Counted from the first letter of the stretch, positions 1 to 10,945 are shown. The stretch: 64,000 nt of DNA from Leptobrachium leishanense (GCA_009667805.1 CM019069.1:95515204-95579203); one strand, 5' to 3'. A program made the numbers and translations. Notes: a model not told the origin generated them from the sequence alone.

Positions 1-137
1 CGTGGAAAGAAACAGTGTTTTGGTGAGTTCAGCTATCTGATAAGGATTGTCCTCGGTGATTGCATCTACTTATACAGGCCAGGCATAGAGGTCTCTGCAA
101 GGGATAAATCGCTATACAACAATCGGAGTCAGAATAG

Positions 138-1320
138 TAATACTGATATAGAAAAGGTAGCAGATACATGGAATAGCCTCCCAGTGGGAGCAGTAACAGT
201 GATATAGAAAGGGTAGTAGAAACTGCTCCTACTGGGAGGCTATTCCATGTATCTACTACCCTTTCTAGATCACTGTTACATGGAATAACCTCCCAGTGGG
301 GACAGTAACAGTGATATAGAAAGGGTAGTAGATACATGGAATAGCCTCCCAGTGGGGCCAGTATCTACTACCCTTTCTATATCATTGTTACTGTCCCCAC
401 TGGGAGGTTATTCCATGTAACAGTGATCTAGAAAGGGTAGTAGATACTGCTCCTACTGGGAGGCTATTCCATATATCTACTACCCTTTCTATATCACTGT
501 TACTGCCCCCACTGGGAGGCTATTCCATGTATCTACTACCCTTTCTATATAACCATTACTGCTCCCACTGGGAGGCTAGTCCATGTATCTGCTACCTTTT
601 CTATATCACTGTTACTGCTCCTACTGGGAGGATATTCCATGTATCTACTACCCTTTCTATATCAATGTTACTGCTCCCACTGGGAGGCTATCCTATGTAT
701 TTGCTACCCTTTCTATATCACTGTTACTGCTCCCACTGGGATTCTATTCCATGTATCTACTACCCTTTCTATATCACTGTTACTGCCCCCACTGGGAGGC
801 TATTCCATATATCAACTACCCTTTCTATATCACTGTTTCTGCTCCCACTGGGAGGCTATTCCATGCATCTACTACCCTTTCTATATCACTGTTACTGCCC
901 CCACTGGGAGGCTATTCCATATATCAACTACCCTTTCTATATCACTGTTTCTGCTCCCACTTGGAGACTATTCCATGCATCTACTACCCTTTCTATATCA
1001 CTGTTACTGCCCCCAGTGGGAGGTTATTCCATGTAACAGTGATATAGAAAGGGTAGTAGATACATGGAATAGCCTCCCAGTGGGAGCAGTATCTACTACC
1101 CTTTCTATATCACTGTTACTGCTCCCACTGGGAGGCTATTCCATGTATCTACTACCCTTTCTATATCACTGTTACTGCCCCCACTGGGAGGCTATTCCAT
1201 GTATCTACTACCCTTTCTATATCACTGTTACTGCTCCCACTGGGAGACTATTCCATGTATCTACTACCCTTTATATATCACCGTTACATAGAATAGCCTC
1301 CCAAGGGGTGTAGTATCTAC
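138..1320. repeat. 56-bp satellite array with orientation switches
   Basis: Tandem array of a 56-bp unit whose core reads CTACTACCCTTTCTATATCA, followed by CTGTTACTGCTCCCACTG and GGAGGCTATTCC. About ten units run head to tail from roughly 451 to 1034. To the left (138-450) and at about 1035-1090 the units flip strand repeatedly, so neighbouring copies form short inverted repeats. Since 56 is not a multiple of 3, all three forward frames stay open and give repetitive open frames of 154-224 codons. These are artefacts, not genes. Units differ by a few substitutions, such as CTCCCAC versus CCCCCAC. Confidence 0.93.
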
Positions 1321-1584
1321 AGACTGTCTCAACCAAGATGGCGACAAGCTGGTGGCCCTGCCAATGATGTCAGCAGAGCGTGCCCTCCACCGCCCTGCAT
1401 CCTGACTTCCCAGCAGTAATTGTGGCAGGAGCTGGCAGTACCCTGACAACCTGAGGAGGACCCTGCCGGACAGTGGAGTGGACTTCGATGGCCAAAGGAG
1501 AACGGCAGCCACAGGCCCACCACAACGAAAGCGTGACAGAGTGGTAAGGTAGGGAAGCTTTGTTACCGGTAATATATTGTGGGT

Positions 1585-1648
1585 ATTGGCACTGTGGCAC
1601 AGCAAGCACAGCATAGATTGAGTGACACTCCTGTGCCACAGTGCCAAT
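1585..1648. repeat. Perfect 18-bp inverted repeat
   Basis: The arm attggcactgtggcacag (1585-1602) is followed after 28 bp by its exact reverse complement (1631-1648). It could form a hairpin or be the core of a small foldback element. No flanking target duplication was identified. Confidence 0.8.
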
Positions 1649-1859
1649 CAGTGACTCAGACCACCACTAGAGGTTGTCCTTGCAAGAGCAACATTCAGTG
1701 TCCTTTACTTTCGGTGGGAAGACACTAAATACTCCTGATAGAGGCTATTATTATGCATCTCTATGCTGATGGGCATAACATGGATAGGAGTGGGGGGGGC
1801 ACCAAAATGCACCTTCGCCTGAGTAGACAAAAATGCTTGCACCGGCCCTGCAGCCCCCT

Positions 1860-2170
1860 CTGGGAGACGTCTGTGATCTTGCACTGGATCGCAAGATTGG
1901 TACATAAGGGGTTAAAAGAGGCACTGCTGGAAAGCGAAGCCTCTCTTTTTTCTGTAAGTCTTTCAGATCGCGAGGGAGAGGGGTCCAAAGGACTCCATTC
2001 CCTTTCCAGGCACTCTCTGGCTTTGCTGGGTGGGAGGGTGCCTGATGTCACTGCCTGCTGGGAGGGGTCTTACGGGACGGTCTGACTTCAAGGACTCTGT
2101 CCTGAACGGTTGGGGTCTCCCTCTTCGCTGCATGGAGACCCCATGACATGTGGGGGACGTCCACCGCACA
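1860..2170. repeat. Hairpin-rich fragment related to the piggyBac-like MITE at 4027-5193
   Basis: It shares with the right half of 4027-5193 the ordered blocks GAGGGAGAG-GGTCC-AAGGAC, CCCTTTC-AGGC and GATGTCA-TGC. It also has its own small inverted repeats, for example ggggtctcc with ggagacccc. No TTAA-bounded ends were found, so it looks like a decayed partial copy. Confidence 0.5.
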
Positions 2171-4026
2171 CATCAGGGAATCTCCAAGACTTCCCTCGAC
2201 AGCAATATTGGATGCTGTTCTGGTGTACATTACAAACCAAACTGAAACAGCGCGTCAAAATATTCAGAGGCATACGCAAACTAGCCGACACGATTTCTGT
2301 GCTATTTTCAGTAATATAGCAAGGCAAATGTACAAAAGAGAGAGAATGAGAGGAAACACGAGGCCAAAGTGATAGAGCTACTGTTCTATATGTTTAACAG
2401 GTATGTATATTTTTTATTCTGTCTCACGCATTGTACAGCACTACGGAACGTGATAGCGCTTTATAAATACTTGCAACTGTATAACAGCAGATAAGATCCC
2501 ATAGGAAAAACATATAGTTACTAATACTGGCCTTAAATTACTCCTACCCTTTTGTCCATCCAAATATGACAGTGCCTCCAACACACTATGCAAACAAAGA
2601 ATATTTTTTCTCAAACCATCCTTAGCTGTCAAATTAGGAAAAAGAAAAGAAACCTTTCGACGGAATTAAATCAAAATTAAAGGCTGAGGCTTAATACCTT
2701 TTGGCTACAAAGCATCAGATATCATCAAGTCATTAACAGAAGGAGAGTATCTCACATTCAAAAAAAATCTTTAATTTCAACCTCAAGCCACATAAACCAA
2801 ACAAGACCCTGATCTGAAATCTTCGTATTTCCATTCTAGCTGTAACTTAGGTCATAAAGTTTACTGTGAAGGTATTTAGCATTTATAATTTTTCCTGCGC
2901 GTGCTGAATTATTTAGACCTGCATATTTTAACAGCTTACTAGGCTTGAGAAATTAAAGCTTTTAGGAGAAATTCACATCTCCGATTTCTTGCCTTTTACT
3001 GTGAAAACTGTACTTACAATCGTGCACTTGTGCATTTCTACCAATTTAAGACGTAATAGTATAAACAAAAATAAGCAATTTTATGGAATCTGTAAAATAA
3101 ATATTTGTATATTTTATTTTCTTAGATCTAGAAGTCAGGCAACAACAATAAACTGAAAGAGACAAAAGAATGTAAAATAACATGTGATAACAAAGACATT
3201 GTAATAAGTCTGTAGTATACAGGCAGCAAACCAAAGGTTTACATAAGTACTAACATTTGTCTATTAAATGACTGTCAACTCTACCAACTAGAATTACCAT
3301 CATACATCATGTTTATTTAAAGAAAGTGTTAGTGAACAAAAACTTACAGATGGCTACTTGCAATTAACGAATTGTGCCATGCTGTCAATTGGATGGTGCA
3401 GGGTTCCAGTTTGGAGCCCTGAATGCAGGGGACAAATGACATGGCAGGCAGGTACATGATTGTCGATAGGGGTTTATTAACTAGCAGATTTATAAGACAT
3501 GAAAGTCACAGGAGAATCAGGTGGGAACTCACAAAATGGTCCACAAGGATGGCAGGACATGATGAAAAGACAAGGCAAGGCAAACCTAAGTTTGTAACAG
3601 AGTCTTGAATAGGGATGAGCTGTTCGGGTTCGGACGGTTCGGAGTTCGACCCGAACTTTAGCAGTTCGAAAGTTCGCGAATTTCGAACTTTTTGGGTCTG
3701 TTCGGTTCCAGTTCGAAAAAAAAAAGAAATTTTGAACAAAGTATAGAAAATGCTTAAAAAAATACTAAAAAAATCTAGAAATAAAGAGACTCTTTACTGC
3801 AGAATATTATAAGCAACGGTTTATTAGATATTGAATTAAAAACTAATGTGTACGTGGAAAGATTATCAACTCTAAATGACCTCTGTTCACAAACGGGCAT
3901 AACACCAGGTGTTTTTAGTCTGGTAATCAATTTGATACATTGTACAACATACTGAGGGTGGGGTGGTGTCTGCTTCTGATTGAGATTTGAGAATTAATTT
4001 CCCTAAAACATCCTAATATGCTGCAT

Positions 4027-5193
4027 TTAACCCTTTCGCTGCTGAGGCTTTTCACACCTCTGTGCTGAGGTCATTTTTACCGCTTTCGCTCATCATGATT
4101 AACCGCGTTTTGTAGCCATATTTTGATATACCCAGACATATTATATATCGTTCTTTCCGGCAGACTTGGCAGATTCATAATATGTCATTATTATATGTAT
4201 ACGTTATGTCTTGTCTGTATATTATAACAAAAATGCAATAAAATTTGAATTTTCAATAATTTATTATGTGTAAAGTGGTTTTTTTTCACATTTTAACATG
4301 CGATCGTTTGCGGTTATATTTTGTATGGGGTGCGCTTGTTAAAAAAATTAGAAATGGGGTCTCGTTACATTTTGTTTTGGGGAAAATTTCGCTTTTTTTA
4401 ACAAACGCACCGCATACAAAAATCGTTAGTGCAGCATTATTGTTCACATTATAATTGAAATGGGAACAATATTGCTGCATTAACAAGACAAAAACAAAAA
4501 AAAACTTGTTTATTTTTTTTTAAATATCTTTTTATTTTTTTTAAAAAACATTTTTCATGCTCATGTTTGGTATCCTTGGAAAGTCCATGCTCTGGCCGAT
4601 CCAACGATATCAAACATTAACCCCTAGCTGCCACGGATCGGGAGATAGGGGGTTCATTGGAACCCCCTATCTCCACCATTGGTGGCAGCTAGGGGTTAAC
4701 TCCAGGACTGGCGTCATCGTGCACGATGACGCCAGTCCTCAGGGGGAGTTCCTGGAGGCTTGGCCGACATCCAAGATGTCGGCCAGCTCCAGGAGAGGAT
4801 CATGATCCGGCGCTTTTCAGCGCCGATTCGTGATCCGGCTCCCCAGGGGTTAATCACAGCCACCATTTGGAAGGGCAGGCTGTGCCCTTCCAAAAGGTGC
4901 CTGGATTAACCCCCTGCCCCACGGCGATCGGGAGGGAGAGAGGTCCGAAGGACCTCCCCCCTCCCTTTCAGGCGCTTCCTCCGCACATGCGGGGGGGGCG
5001 CCTGAATTAGATGTCATTGCGCCGCCGCGATGACATCTAATTGCTCCGCCGTGGTCCCGGAGTGCTGGTTGACATCCAAGATGTCAGCCCGCACCGGGGG
5101 GGGGCAGCAATCCGCCTGAATCAGCGCGTCCATAGCACAGGAGAACCACTTGGCTGGACGCGCTGAGCGCGTCCATAGCAGCCAAGTGGTTAA
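4027..5193. mobile_element. piggyBac-like MITE carrying a chain of about ten hairpins
   Basis: TTAA lies at both edges (4027-4030 and 5190-5193). Inside, the ends CCCTTTCGCTGCTGAGG and, reversed, CCACTTGGCTGCTATGG match at about 12 of 17 positions. TTAA duplication and CC-starting termini suggest piggyBac; Kolobok is an alternative. From 4618 on it is an almost unbroken run of hairpins. These include nested arms 4618-4700, a perfect 36-bp palindrome at 4704-4739, tggccgacatc with its complement at 4761-4785, and arms around 4801-4840, 4868-4895, 4929-4966, 4969-5004, 5008-5043 and 5146-5190. It lies within the hAT element 3610-6961, so it may be a later insertion. Confidence 0.7.
4704..4739. 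repeat. Perfect 36-bp palindrome
   Basis: aggactggcgtcatcgtg is followed immediately by its exact reverse complement. It is the most symmetrical part of the hairpin chain in the surrounding TTAA-flanked element. Confidence 0.95.
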
Positions 5194-5227
5194 CTTGTGT
5201 TTGAAAAAAATTCAAAATAACATCTAA

Positions 5228-5650
5228 GGCTAGGGTCAGATGAGCGCATTTTGTACGGACTGTGCGTCCGTGCAGTACGGACGTACTTACTGACAACAAC
5301 AATGTAGTGGCCAAACAGTCCGTTTTTTTCACTGATGTAGCAGGGAAAATAAATTAAAATGAAAAAACATTCTGTCCGTCAAAAATGCTGGACGTATAAA
5401 TGCAGTCCATCTGACCTCGTTTCATCACTCACATACAAAGCTACACGGACGTTGCGCACTCCGCAGGTCCGTTCTAGCAGTATTACGTTCTTGCCTAACC
5501 TGCGTCCGTTTGCTGCGTCCGCCATGCATCCGCACTTCCGTGTGGACGTACTTCGTGTGTGGGGCTCCATTGGTCAGAATGCTATGCTGCCACGAACGTA
5601 CAAATGTGCGGCAACACGGACGTGATAACTGCGCTCGTCTGACCCCAGCC
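5228..5650. mobile_element. PIF/Harbinger-like MITE, copy a
   Basis: The termini GGCTAGGGTCAGATGAGCGC and, reversed, GGCTGGGGTCAGACGAGCGC form inverted repeats of about 25 bp. The flanks are TAA (5225-5227) and TTA (5651-5653); a 3-bp TWA duplication is the PIF/Harbinger signature, here with one mismatch. The interior (423 bp) is rich in CGTCCG/CGGACG motifs and encodes nothing recognisable. It is closely related in ends and length to 5950-6376. Confidence 0.75.
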
Positions 5651-5689
5651 TTAAGCAATGTTATTTTTCACCTCGGGATTAAACATTCA

Positions 5690-6453
5690 CAGGGTTATTC
5701 AGAGAGTGGTGAAAAGCAGGAGAATAACTGGAGAAGTGAAAATTCTAGGTCAAAATAGCCAAACCAGAAAAATTCTCCCATTTAACTCACTTTCCAAATT
5801 GGCTATTTGGTCTAGATTGTTCTCTTCTCCTGCCAGTTCTCCTGGCTTTCACCTCTCTCTCAGGGTTGTTCAGAGAAAGGTGAAAACCAGGAGAATGGCA
5901 GGAAAAGAGAACAATCTGGACCAAATAGCCGATTTGGAAAGTGAGATAAGGCTAGGGTCAGACTAACGCATTTTTCACAGCGACCGTCAAGAAGTGCGTC
6001 CGAACGCATTGCCTAATTTTTTCACGGAATGCGCGAAAACGGTCATACGATGCGCATTTTTGTGCGTGATTTTTTACGGATCCAAACCAGGAAACTTTGT
6101 GTGTCTGGACGTTATGTTGGCCGGACATGAGCAGGGTCTGACGTCTCCGAATCACGCACACATGCCGCTAGTGGACACAGCGCACTCTGTACGTCCGTAC
6201 TAGTGGTTCTGCGTTCTCGAAAAAATGCGTTCATTTTCCACTTGCGTTGCGCAGCCGGACTTTCGTGCGACCGTACTTCGTATATTGGCTGTCATTGCCG
6301 GTCATTTGCTGCTAGTGTCGGCCGTGATTAAGTGCGCCTAAACGCATGTTAAAAATTCGCTAGTCTGACCCTAGCCTAAATGGGAGAATTTTTCTGGTTT
6401 GGCTATTTTGACCTAGAATTTTCCATTCTCCAGTCATTCTCCTGCTTTTCACC
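5690..6453. mobile_element. Two adjacent foldback MITEs, the second split by a Harbinger-like MITE
   Basis: The first unit (5690-5860) starts CAGGGTTATTCAGAGAG and ends with the complementary CTGGCTTTCACCTCTCTCT. The second starts at 5861, is interrupted at 5950-6376, and resumes to about 6453, where its last bases are missing. The interior motifs GGTTTGGCTATTTTGACC and TCACTTTCCAAAT match the copies at 9219-11437 and 33668-33790. It is non-coding. Confidence 0.75.
5950..6376. mobile_element. PIF/Harbinger-like MITE, copy b
   Basis: The ends GGCTAGGGTCAGACTAACGC and, reversed, GGCTAGGGTCAGACTAGCG flank a 427-bp non-coding body. TAA is present on both sides (5947-5949 and 6377-6379). The uninterrupted related MITE at 9219 reads gagataaatggg at the same point, with a single TAA, which proves the insertion and its 3-bp target duplication. 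Confidence 0.9.
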
Positions 6454-7082
6454 GCCAAAAAATCTGTAAACGTTTTCTGCGTGTCCGAAAATGTCTCCTC
6501 TTTTCATACAGACTGCCGCCCCAAGCAGTTGTTTATGGATAGATTAAAGGAAAAGCATTTACCATCATCTGAAATGTCATTTTGTGGTTTTTACATATTT
6601 CTATACATACTAGAAATCCGCCACTTCACGGGCAGGTTATGGGGACCTCCTAGGCACGATATTTGAAGGAATTTTTCGTTTTTATTTTTAACCCTTATTT
6701 CATGGAAAACTCACTGTCCCTTTAAAAACTTTTTTTTTTTACTTTTTGTCCTTGTTTCCTGTCCCCCAGGGCACTACCCAGACCCCCATACACTTTTTAT
6801 GGCAAATATCTAGCATATATGCCCTCTTGGAGGGCACTCTAAAAACCGAATTTTCAGCCCCATTGACCTGTATGGGGTCCGAGTTCGGGTTCGGACCAGA
6901 ACATTTGGAAAGTTCAGGTTCGGCTTCGAACCGAACTCGGGGAGTGTTCGGCTCATCCCTAGTCCTGAACACACAATGTACTAGTGCAATCCAAAGGCTT
7001 AGTGAAACTGAGGCTACATAGTTTCTTTTTTTTTATTGTAATAGAGGTTTATTAAGTCTTAGCAGAGATACAATGACAAACA

Positions 7083-7275
7083 CCGGCTGGGTGGAGTAGA
7101 GGTAATGTCACCGCTCTGCATGGAGAGAGCCTGTGGAGTCATGGGCTCGATCCCAGCGAGCAACCTCTCCAGTAAGTGTCCTTGGCAAGACACCTAACGG
7201 TACACACTCGCCACCCAGGACATACTTGAAAACGAGAGAAATCTCAATGTATCCTTCCTGGTAAAATCCTTTCAC
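7083..7275 (+). mobile_element. tRNA-derived SINE with an L2-type 3' tail
   Basis: The first 75 bp look like a degenerate tRNA head with a B-box-like GGGCTCGATCC near 7141. The 3' part, from CCAGGACATACTTGAAAACG through GAGAGAAATCTC to CTTCCTGGTAAAAT, is almost identical to the 3' ends of the L2-group copies at 8432, 18552 and 28142. GAGA-GAAA-TCTC can form a small stem-loop. SINEs that share a LINE tail are usually mobilised by that LINE's reverse transcriptase, so an L2-group partner is inferred. An A-rich tail follows. The oligo-T at 7023-7034 just upstream may be the 3' end of a minus-strand LINE into which this SINE inserted. Confidence 0.75.
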
Positions 7276-7289
7276 AAAAAAAAACAAAA

Positions 7290-8190
7290 AACACATGAAT
7301 GTCATGTTTCTTTGTTGCAACATAACAAGAAAGCAAGTCCCATATATCAAGACAAAAAGCACTAGAATGGAGCATGGCAACATTCACCAAGGAGGGAGAC
7401 CATAATATATTTATCAATAATACCAAGGGGATAAAAGAACTAGAGTAGGAAAGGGAAATGTGAACAGATCAATATTACAGTGCAACACCTGCACAATTGA
7501 TAGACCATGAATTGGAGGTCAGTGTAACCAAGACTGGCAGAATATGTGAGAAACAGAACTCAAGGAACGGAGAATAAAAGCAAAGGACAGAATCCGGCTA
7601 CGGCACTTCAGTTGGTACTGGTGGAGGCCAATAGAACCACCAATGTAAGTTTTTTTCCATGGCACCAGCTGCCTGATGTAACAGGCCTTCAATGGTGCAA
7701 ATGTTTTCCACCTCTTAGAGCCATTCTCATACAGTGGGGGGGGGCGGTAGAGGATTTTCAGTGTCTGGGCAGTACCGCCTTACCTGCGTTGAAAAGTCAA
7801 ATGTGCAGCAATTGTTTATATGTGTGCAAGCACACGGAGGAGGGGAATCTTGAGGGGCCTGCATTTGTAATCTAGCCGAGTACAGTGGGAGGTGGGAGAC
7901 AAGAAGGAGAGGGAGAGTCCAAGGGGGGATTACTGTAGTGCATTAGGTAGTTTTCCATACACACAGATTGGCCATAGTTGGGGGAAAAAAGGGGATAAGG
8001 AGTTGAGCCAAGGTACCTACCAGCCATGCGAGGGAGGCAAGAGAGAAACCAGCCATCTCCTTCTCCATCTGCACCCATGGTTTTCACATAGCTCCCTCAC
8101 TCCACTCCACCAGACGCAAACGGTAGATCACTTGATCCAGGACCAGCACCTTACTTGCAATACCACAATACAAAAGCAAGTGGCTTGATC
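7290..8190. other. No gene recognised; possible decayed LINE sequence
   Basis: No convincing coding sequence on either strand. Its position between an oligo-T tract (7023) and an L1 ORF2 scrap on the minus strand (8515-8764) suggests it may be decayed 3' L1 sequence, but I could not match it by eye to the ORF2 C-terminus. Confidence 0.3.
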
Positions 8191-8508
8191 CTCATTTTCC
8201 TACAGAGCACCACAATTATGGAATAACCTCCCAGACGCCATCAAATCTTCCCCCAGTCTAAAGTCCCTTAAGAGCTCCCTATTAACATACTTTAATAAGG
8301 AATGCACCTGTAAACATGTAACATAGTGACTAGATTTCCTACATATTTATTTTCTGTTAATCTGTATATTTGTTTTGTGTTAATTTCTTGCATTTTACTA
8401 CTTTGTATTTCTGTAACCATGTTCTTGAACCCAGGACATACTTGAAAACGAGAGAAATCTCAATGTATCCTAACTGGTAAAATCCTTTATAAATAAATAA
8501 AATAAATA
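8190..8508 (+). mobile_element. L2-group LINE, 3' end
   Basis: The last codons of a reverse transcriptase are followed by an AT-rich 3' UTR and the family tail GAGAGAAATCTCAATG, ending in (AAAT)n-like repeats. It is 5'-truncated like most L2 copies. The same tail occurs at 18400-18615 and 28008-28211. Confidence 0.85.
8207..8326 (+). pseudogene. C-terminal remnant of an L2-group reverse transcriptase
   Basis: This frame stays open for 39 codons and ends at TAG (8324-8326). It reads APQLWNNLPDAIKSSPS, then LKSLKSSLLTYF. Members of the CR1/L2 group end their reverse-transcriptase ORF with a W-N-x-LP-x-x-I-(R/K)-x-S-x-S-x-x-x-FK-x-x-LK-x-x-L motif, and this remnant keeps it. The catalytic part lies upstream and is missing, so it cannot be active. 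The frame is too short to stand out by length; the call rests on the motif and on the matching 3' tail directly downstream. Confidence 0.85.
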
Positions 8509-8514
8509 AATGTG

Positions 8515-8764
8515 TGGAAGAGCCATTCCAACCTTAGCTTTAGAGGTCGTAAGAATGGACATACTGAGGTGGAGTTGACCGTGACCCATACATAAATAAA
8601 GGTGGTTTTCTAGTGTGGAAAAACAGGGCAGGGACATGAATCTGTAAAGTCTGGAAAAGATAAAGTACACGGTGTAGGATATTCATCTTAAGGACACGAA
8701 TATGGCCAAACCAAGTGATATGTGGGTAGATCCAGGTGTGGAGATCCAATTTAATGGTACGCAA
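8515..8764 (-). pseudogene. L1 ORF2 fragment (post-RT region)
   Basis: Minus-strand reading gives HITWFGHIRVLKMNILHRVL and then YLFQTLQIHVPALFF. This lines up with the L1 ORF2 segment FSWFGRINILKMTVLPKFLY...LFQTLPIALPLSFF encoded at about 47440-47620. It is an isolated scrap of the region following the reverse-transcriptase domain, abutting the L2 tail on its left. The rest of the element is absent or unrecognisable. Confidence 0.75.
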
Positions 8765-10081
8765 GAGAGGCAGAAAGTTATGAGCATATATTTAAGGGCA
8801 GAAAAAAGGAAACAATCTTTCAGTCTAGTGTTCCTTTAACTGCGTCATTCTCATCTTGAAAGGGCTTGCAAAAGGAAGATGTTTTACCAATATAGTTGAA
8901 TAACCAGCAAATTCGGCTGGTTTTCTGTGGTCATATCTTTACCTTTATCCCGAAACATAAACTGAATACATCCCACTCCCCTACTCCTCCTCAATGCTAA
9001 ACAAAGTGGCAGAGATTTCCAACCCTTGCTATACACCACGAATATGATGACCAGTTACAGGCTCCTGCATTCTGCTGTTGAAACAAGATGAACGCTTTGT
9101 AGGCAGACAAATAATTTCTTATATAAAATATTTATTTTTATCAGATTTGGTTTGTCAAGGCTTACTATAAAAAAACACTAGCATGCCCATTTAGGATGTC
9201 ACCAAGACAACACAATGGGGGTTATTCGGAGAGAGGGGAAAACCAAGAGAATGGCAGGAGAAGAGAACAATCTAGACCAAATAGCCAATTTGGAAAGTGA
9301 GATAAATGGGAGAATTTTTCTGGTTTGGCAATTATTTATTTTTTTTGAAACTCAAAGTTTATTAAAGTAAGTGTATACAGAGAATACAACAGAAAGGGAA
9401 AATACATAATGTCAAACAAAAAGGAGCCTAGAGAAATACAGTGGTAAAAGAAAATAATAATGCAAATATATATAAGGAACAATAAAAAAAAAAGGAATCC
9501 GGCATCGGATCATAAAAAAAAGTGCATTGAAAGTACACAAGACGAGGAAGCGTAGTTAATGAAGCTCGCCGCTCCTCAGCCCGAGAACCCGAAGCCACCA
9601 TCAAAGGGAGAGCGTAAATAAGAGGCCTGAGAAGGAAGGATAAAAAAAGGGGAGAAAGATGAAAAGAAGGGAAAAGAGACTTATGAAAGAGAGAGAAGAA
9701 AGTGAGAAAGAAAGAAGAAAGGGAAAAAAAAAAAAAGGGGGGGAAACCGAACATTCCAGACATAGACAAATAAGGACAAGGTAACAAACAAATGTCACCA
9801 AGTACAGGGGAGACTCCGGCAAGGGTTCGGAAGAAGGTACTCATTCCGTCGGGCTAACCTCAGGCTCCGAACGTATAGAGGTAGCATATCGTTCCCAGTA
9901 GAACCATTTTAATGCGAAACCATCTAACACACTCCTCTCAGATAAGCGTCTAGGCGATCCATAGATCGAAGTTCTTCCACCATGCTGGCCCAATCTCGAA
10001 GAGAAGAGATCCGGGTAGTACGCCAGAGGGCAGGTATCAAAGCACGGGCCGACAAGAGTAAAAGGAGCAACACAGAGCGCT

Positions 10082-10420
10082 TTAGGGTCTTAAGGGGTAG
10101 TGCAATGTGAAAGAGCAAAAAACAAGTGGCAAGTCAACATCCATGATTTGAAGGTTAGCATCATGAACCGACCACCAGTACTCGAGCAAACAGAGACAAA
10201 GCCACCAAATATGGAGAAACGCACCCACCTCACGTTCACATCGCCAGCAGTCCGAAGAGACCGATATATAGACCTGATGAAAAAAGCTAGGTGTCCTATA
10301 CCAAAAAGAAAGAATCTTATAAGATGTGTCGTGGATGCGAGTGGCATCGCATCCTTTGTGAATTAAGGCACATGTCTTAGTCCATTGGTCATCAGATATA
10401 GAAGTTCCATCTCCCATCAA
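10082..10420 (-). pseudogene. L1 ORF2 C-terminal zinc-knuckle-like segment
   Basis: An open stretch of 112 codons contains SVSSDCWRCEREVGAFLHIW and then WLC. The cysteine/histidine spacing C-x2-C-x8-H-x4-C is the same as in the longer L1 copy at 46109-48710 (DCWRCQGHRGTFLHIWWDC), and an L1 ORF2 C-terminus normally carries such a cysteine-rich motif. The alignment continues at lower similarity to KSWMLTCHLFF. The upstream coding is shifted to other frames, so the copy is broken. Confidence 0.8.
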
Positions 10421-10945
10421 ACGGGGGAGTATCAGAGTCTGCCGCCAACATCAAACCATATAAGGTCGCCACTCCATGTGTCAGCGGTCTACACAATTGG
10501 CAGAAACGTTCAAAGGGTAAGAACTGATGACTTAAAGTCATCTCAGGTAAGATTTTATTGGAAAAAAATTAAAACGTTCCAGGTGGGAAGGAGGGCCCAT
10601 AGACACAGAACGCGGGAGAGAATCAATATTCCCGTCTAGAGGGAGATCAGAAACCCAAAGCCTACCAGAGTCCGACAGGCGTGTCCACAAAGACGGGAGG
10701 ACACCGCTCGGAAGGTTCGGATTATGAACCAAAGGCAGTAAAGGAGAGATAGCCCAAAGACCAACTTACACCGATGCCAAACACGTAAAGTTACCGACAC
10801 CGGATTAGGATCAGTTCTTATATCACCAGATGGAAGCAGCAGCAGCCAAGAAATCGTCCACAACGGGCGTGCCGACAGGACTCGTTCCAAATCCAGCCAG
10901 TGTTTATCCAAACTGACCAATCCACCACTCGCGCCAAATGGCAAG

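Larger units (their letters stand above)
1321..3601. other. No gene recognised; mostly unique or decayed DNA
   Basis: No open frame here resembles a known protein. The segment holds an inverted repeat (1585-1648) and a hairpin-rich stretch (about 1860-2170) related to the element at 4027-5193. The stretch 2400-3360 is AT-rich with no visible structure. 3360-3601 resembles 30215-30420 in places (for example a tacatgat-gtc-ata motif) and may be a decayed dispersed repeat. Confidence 0.5.
3610..6961 (+). mobile_element. Non-autonomous hAT-like element, copy 1 (TAGGGATGAGC ends)
   Basis: The left end is TAGGGATGAGCTGTTCGG at 3610 and the right end is TGTTCGGCTCATCCCTA at 6961. The flanks are GTCTTGAA (3602-3609) and GTCCTGAA (6962-6969), an 8-bp target duplication with one mismatch, which is typical of the hAT superfamily. 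The subterminal DNA is rich in short inverted TTCGAA/GTTCG motifs. The left 250 bp and right 500 bp match, inverted, the element at 22901-25566. The middle was filled later by a TTAA-flanked MITE, two Harbinger-like MITEs and foldback MITEs. No transposase frame is visible. Confidence 0.85.

Noticed and set aside
527..1313. Overlapping plus-strand open frames of 154-224 codons with repeated YLLPFLYHCYC
   Set aside because: They are the three frames of a 56-bp satellite; the repeat length, not coding selection, keeps them open.
7141..7160. Functional tRNA gene
   Set aside because: A B-box-like motif is present but the cloverleaf is poor and it is followed directly by a LINE-type tail, so it is a SINE.
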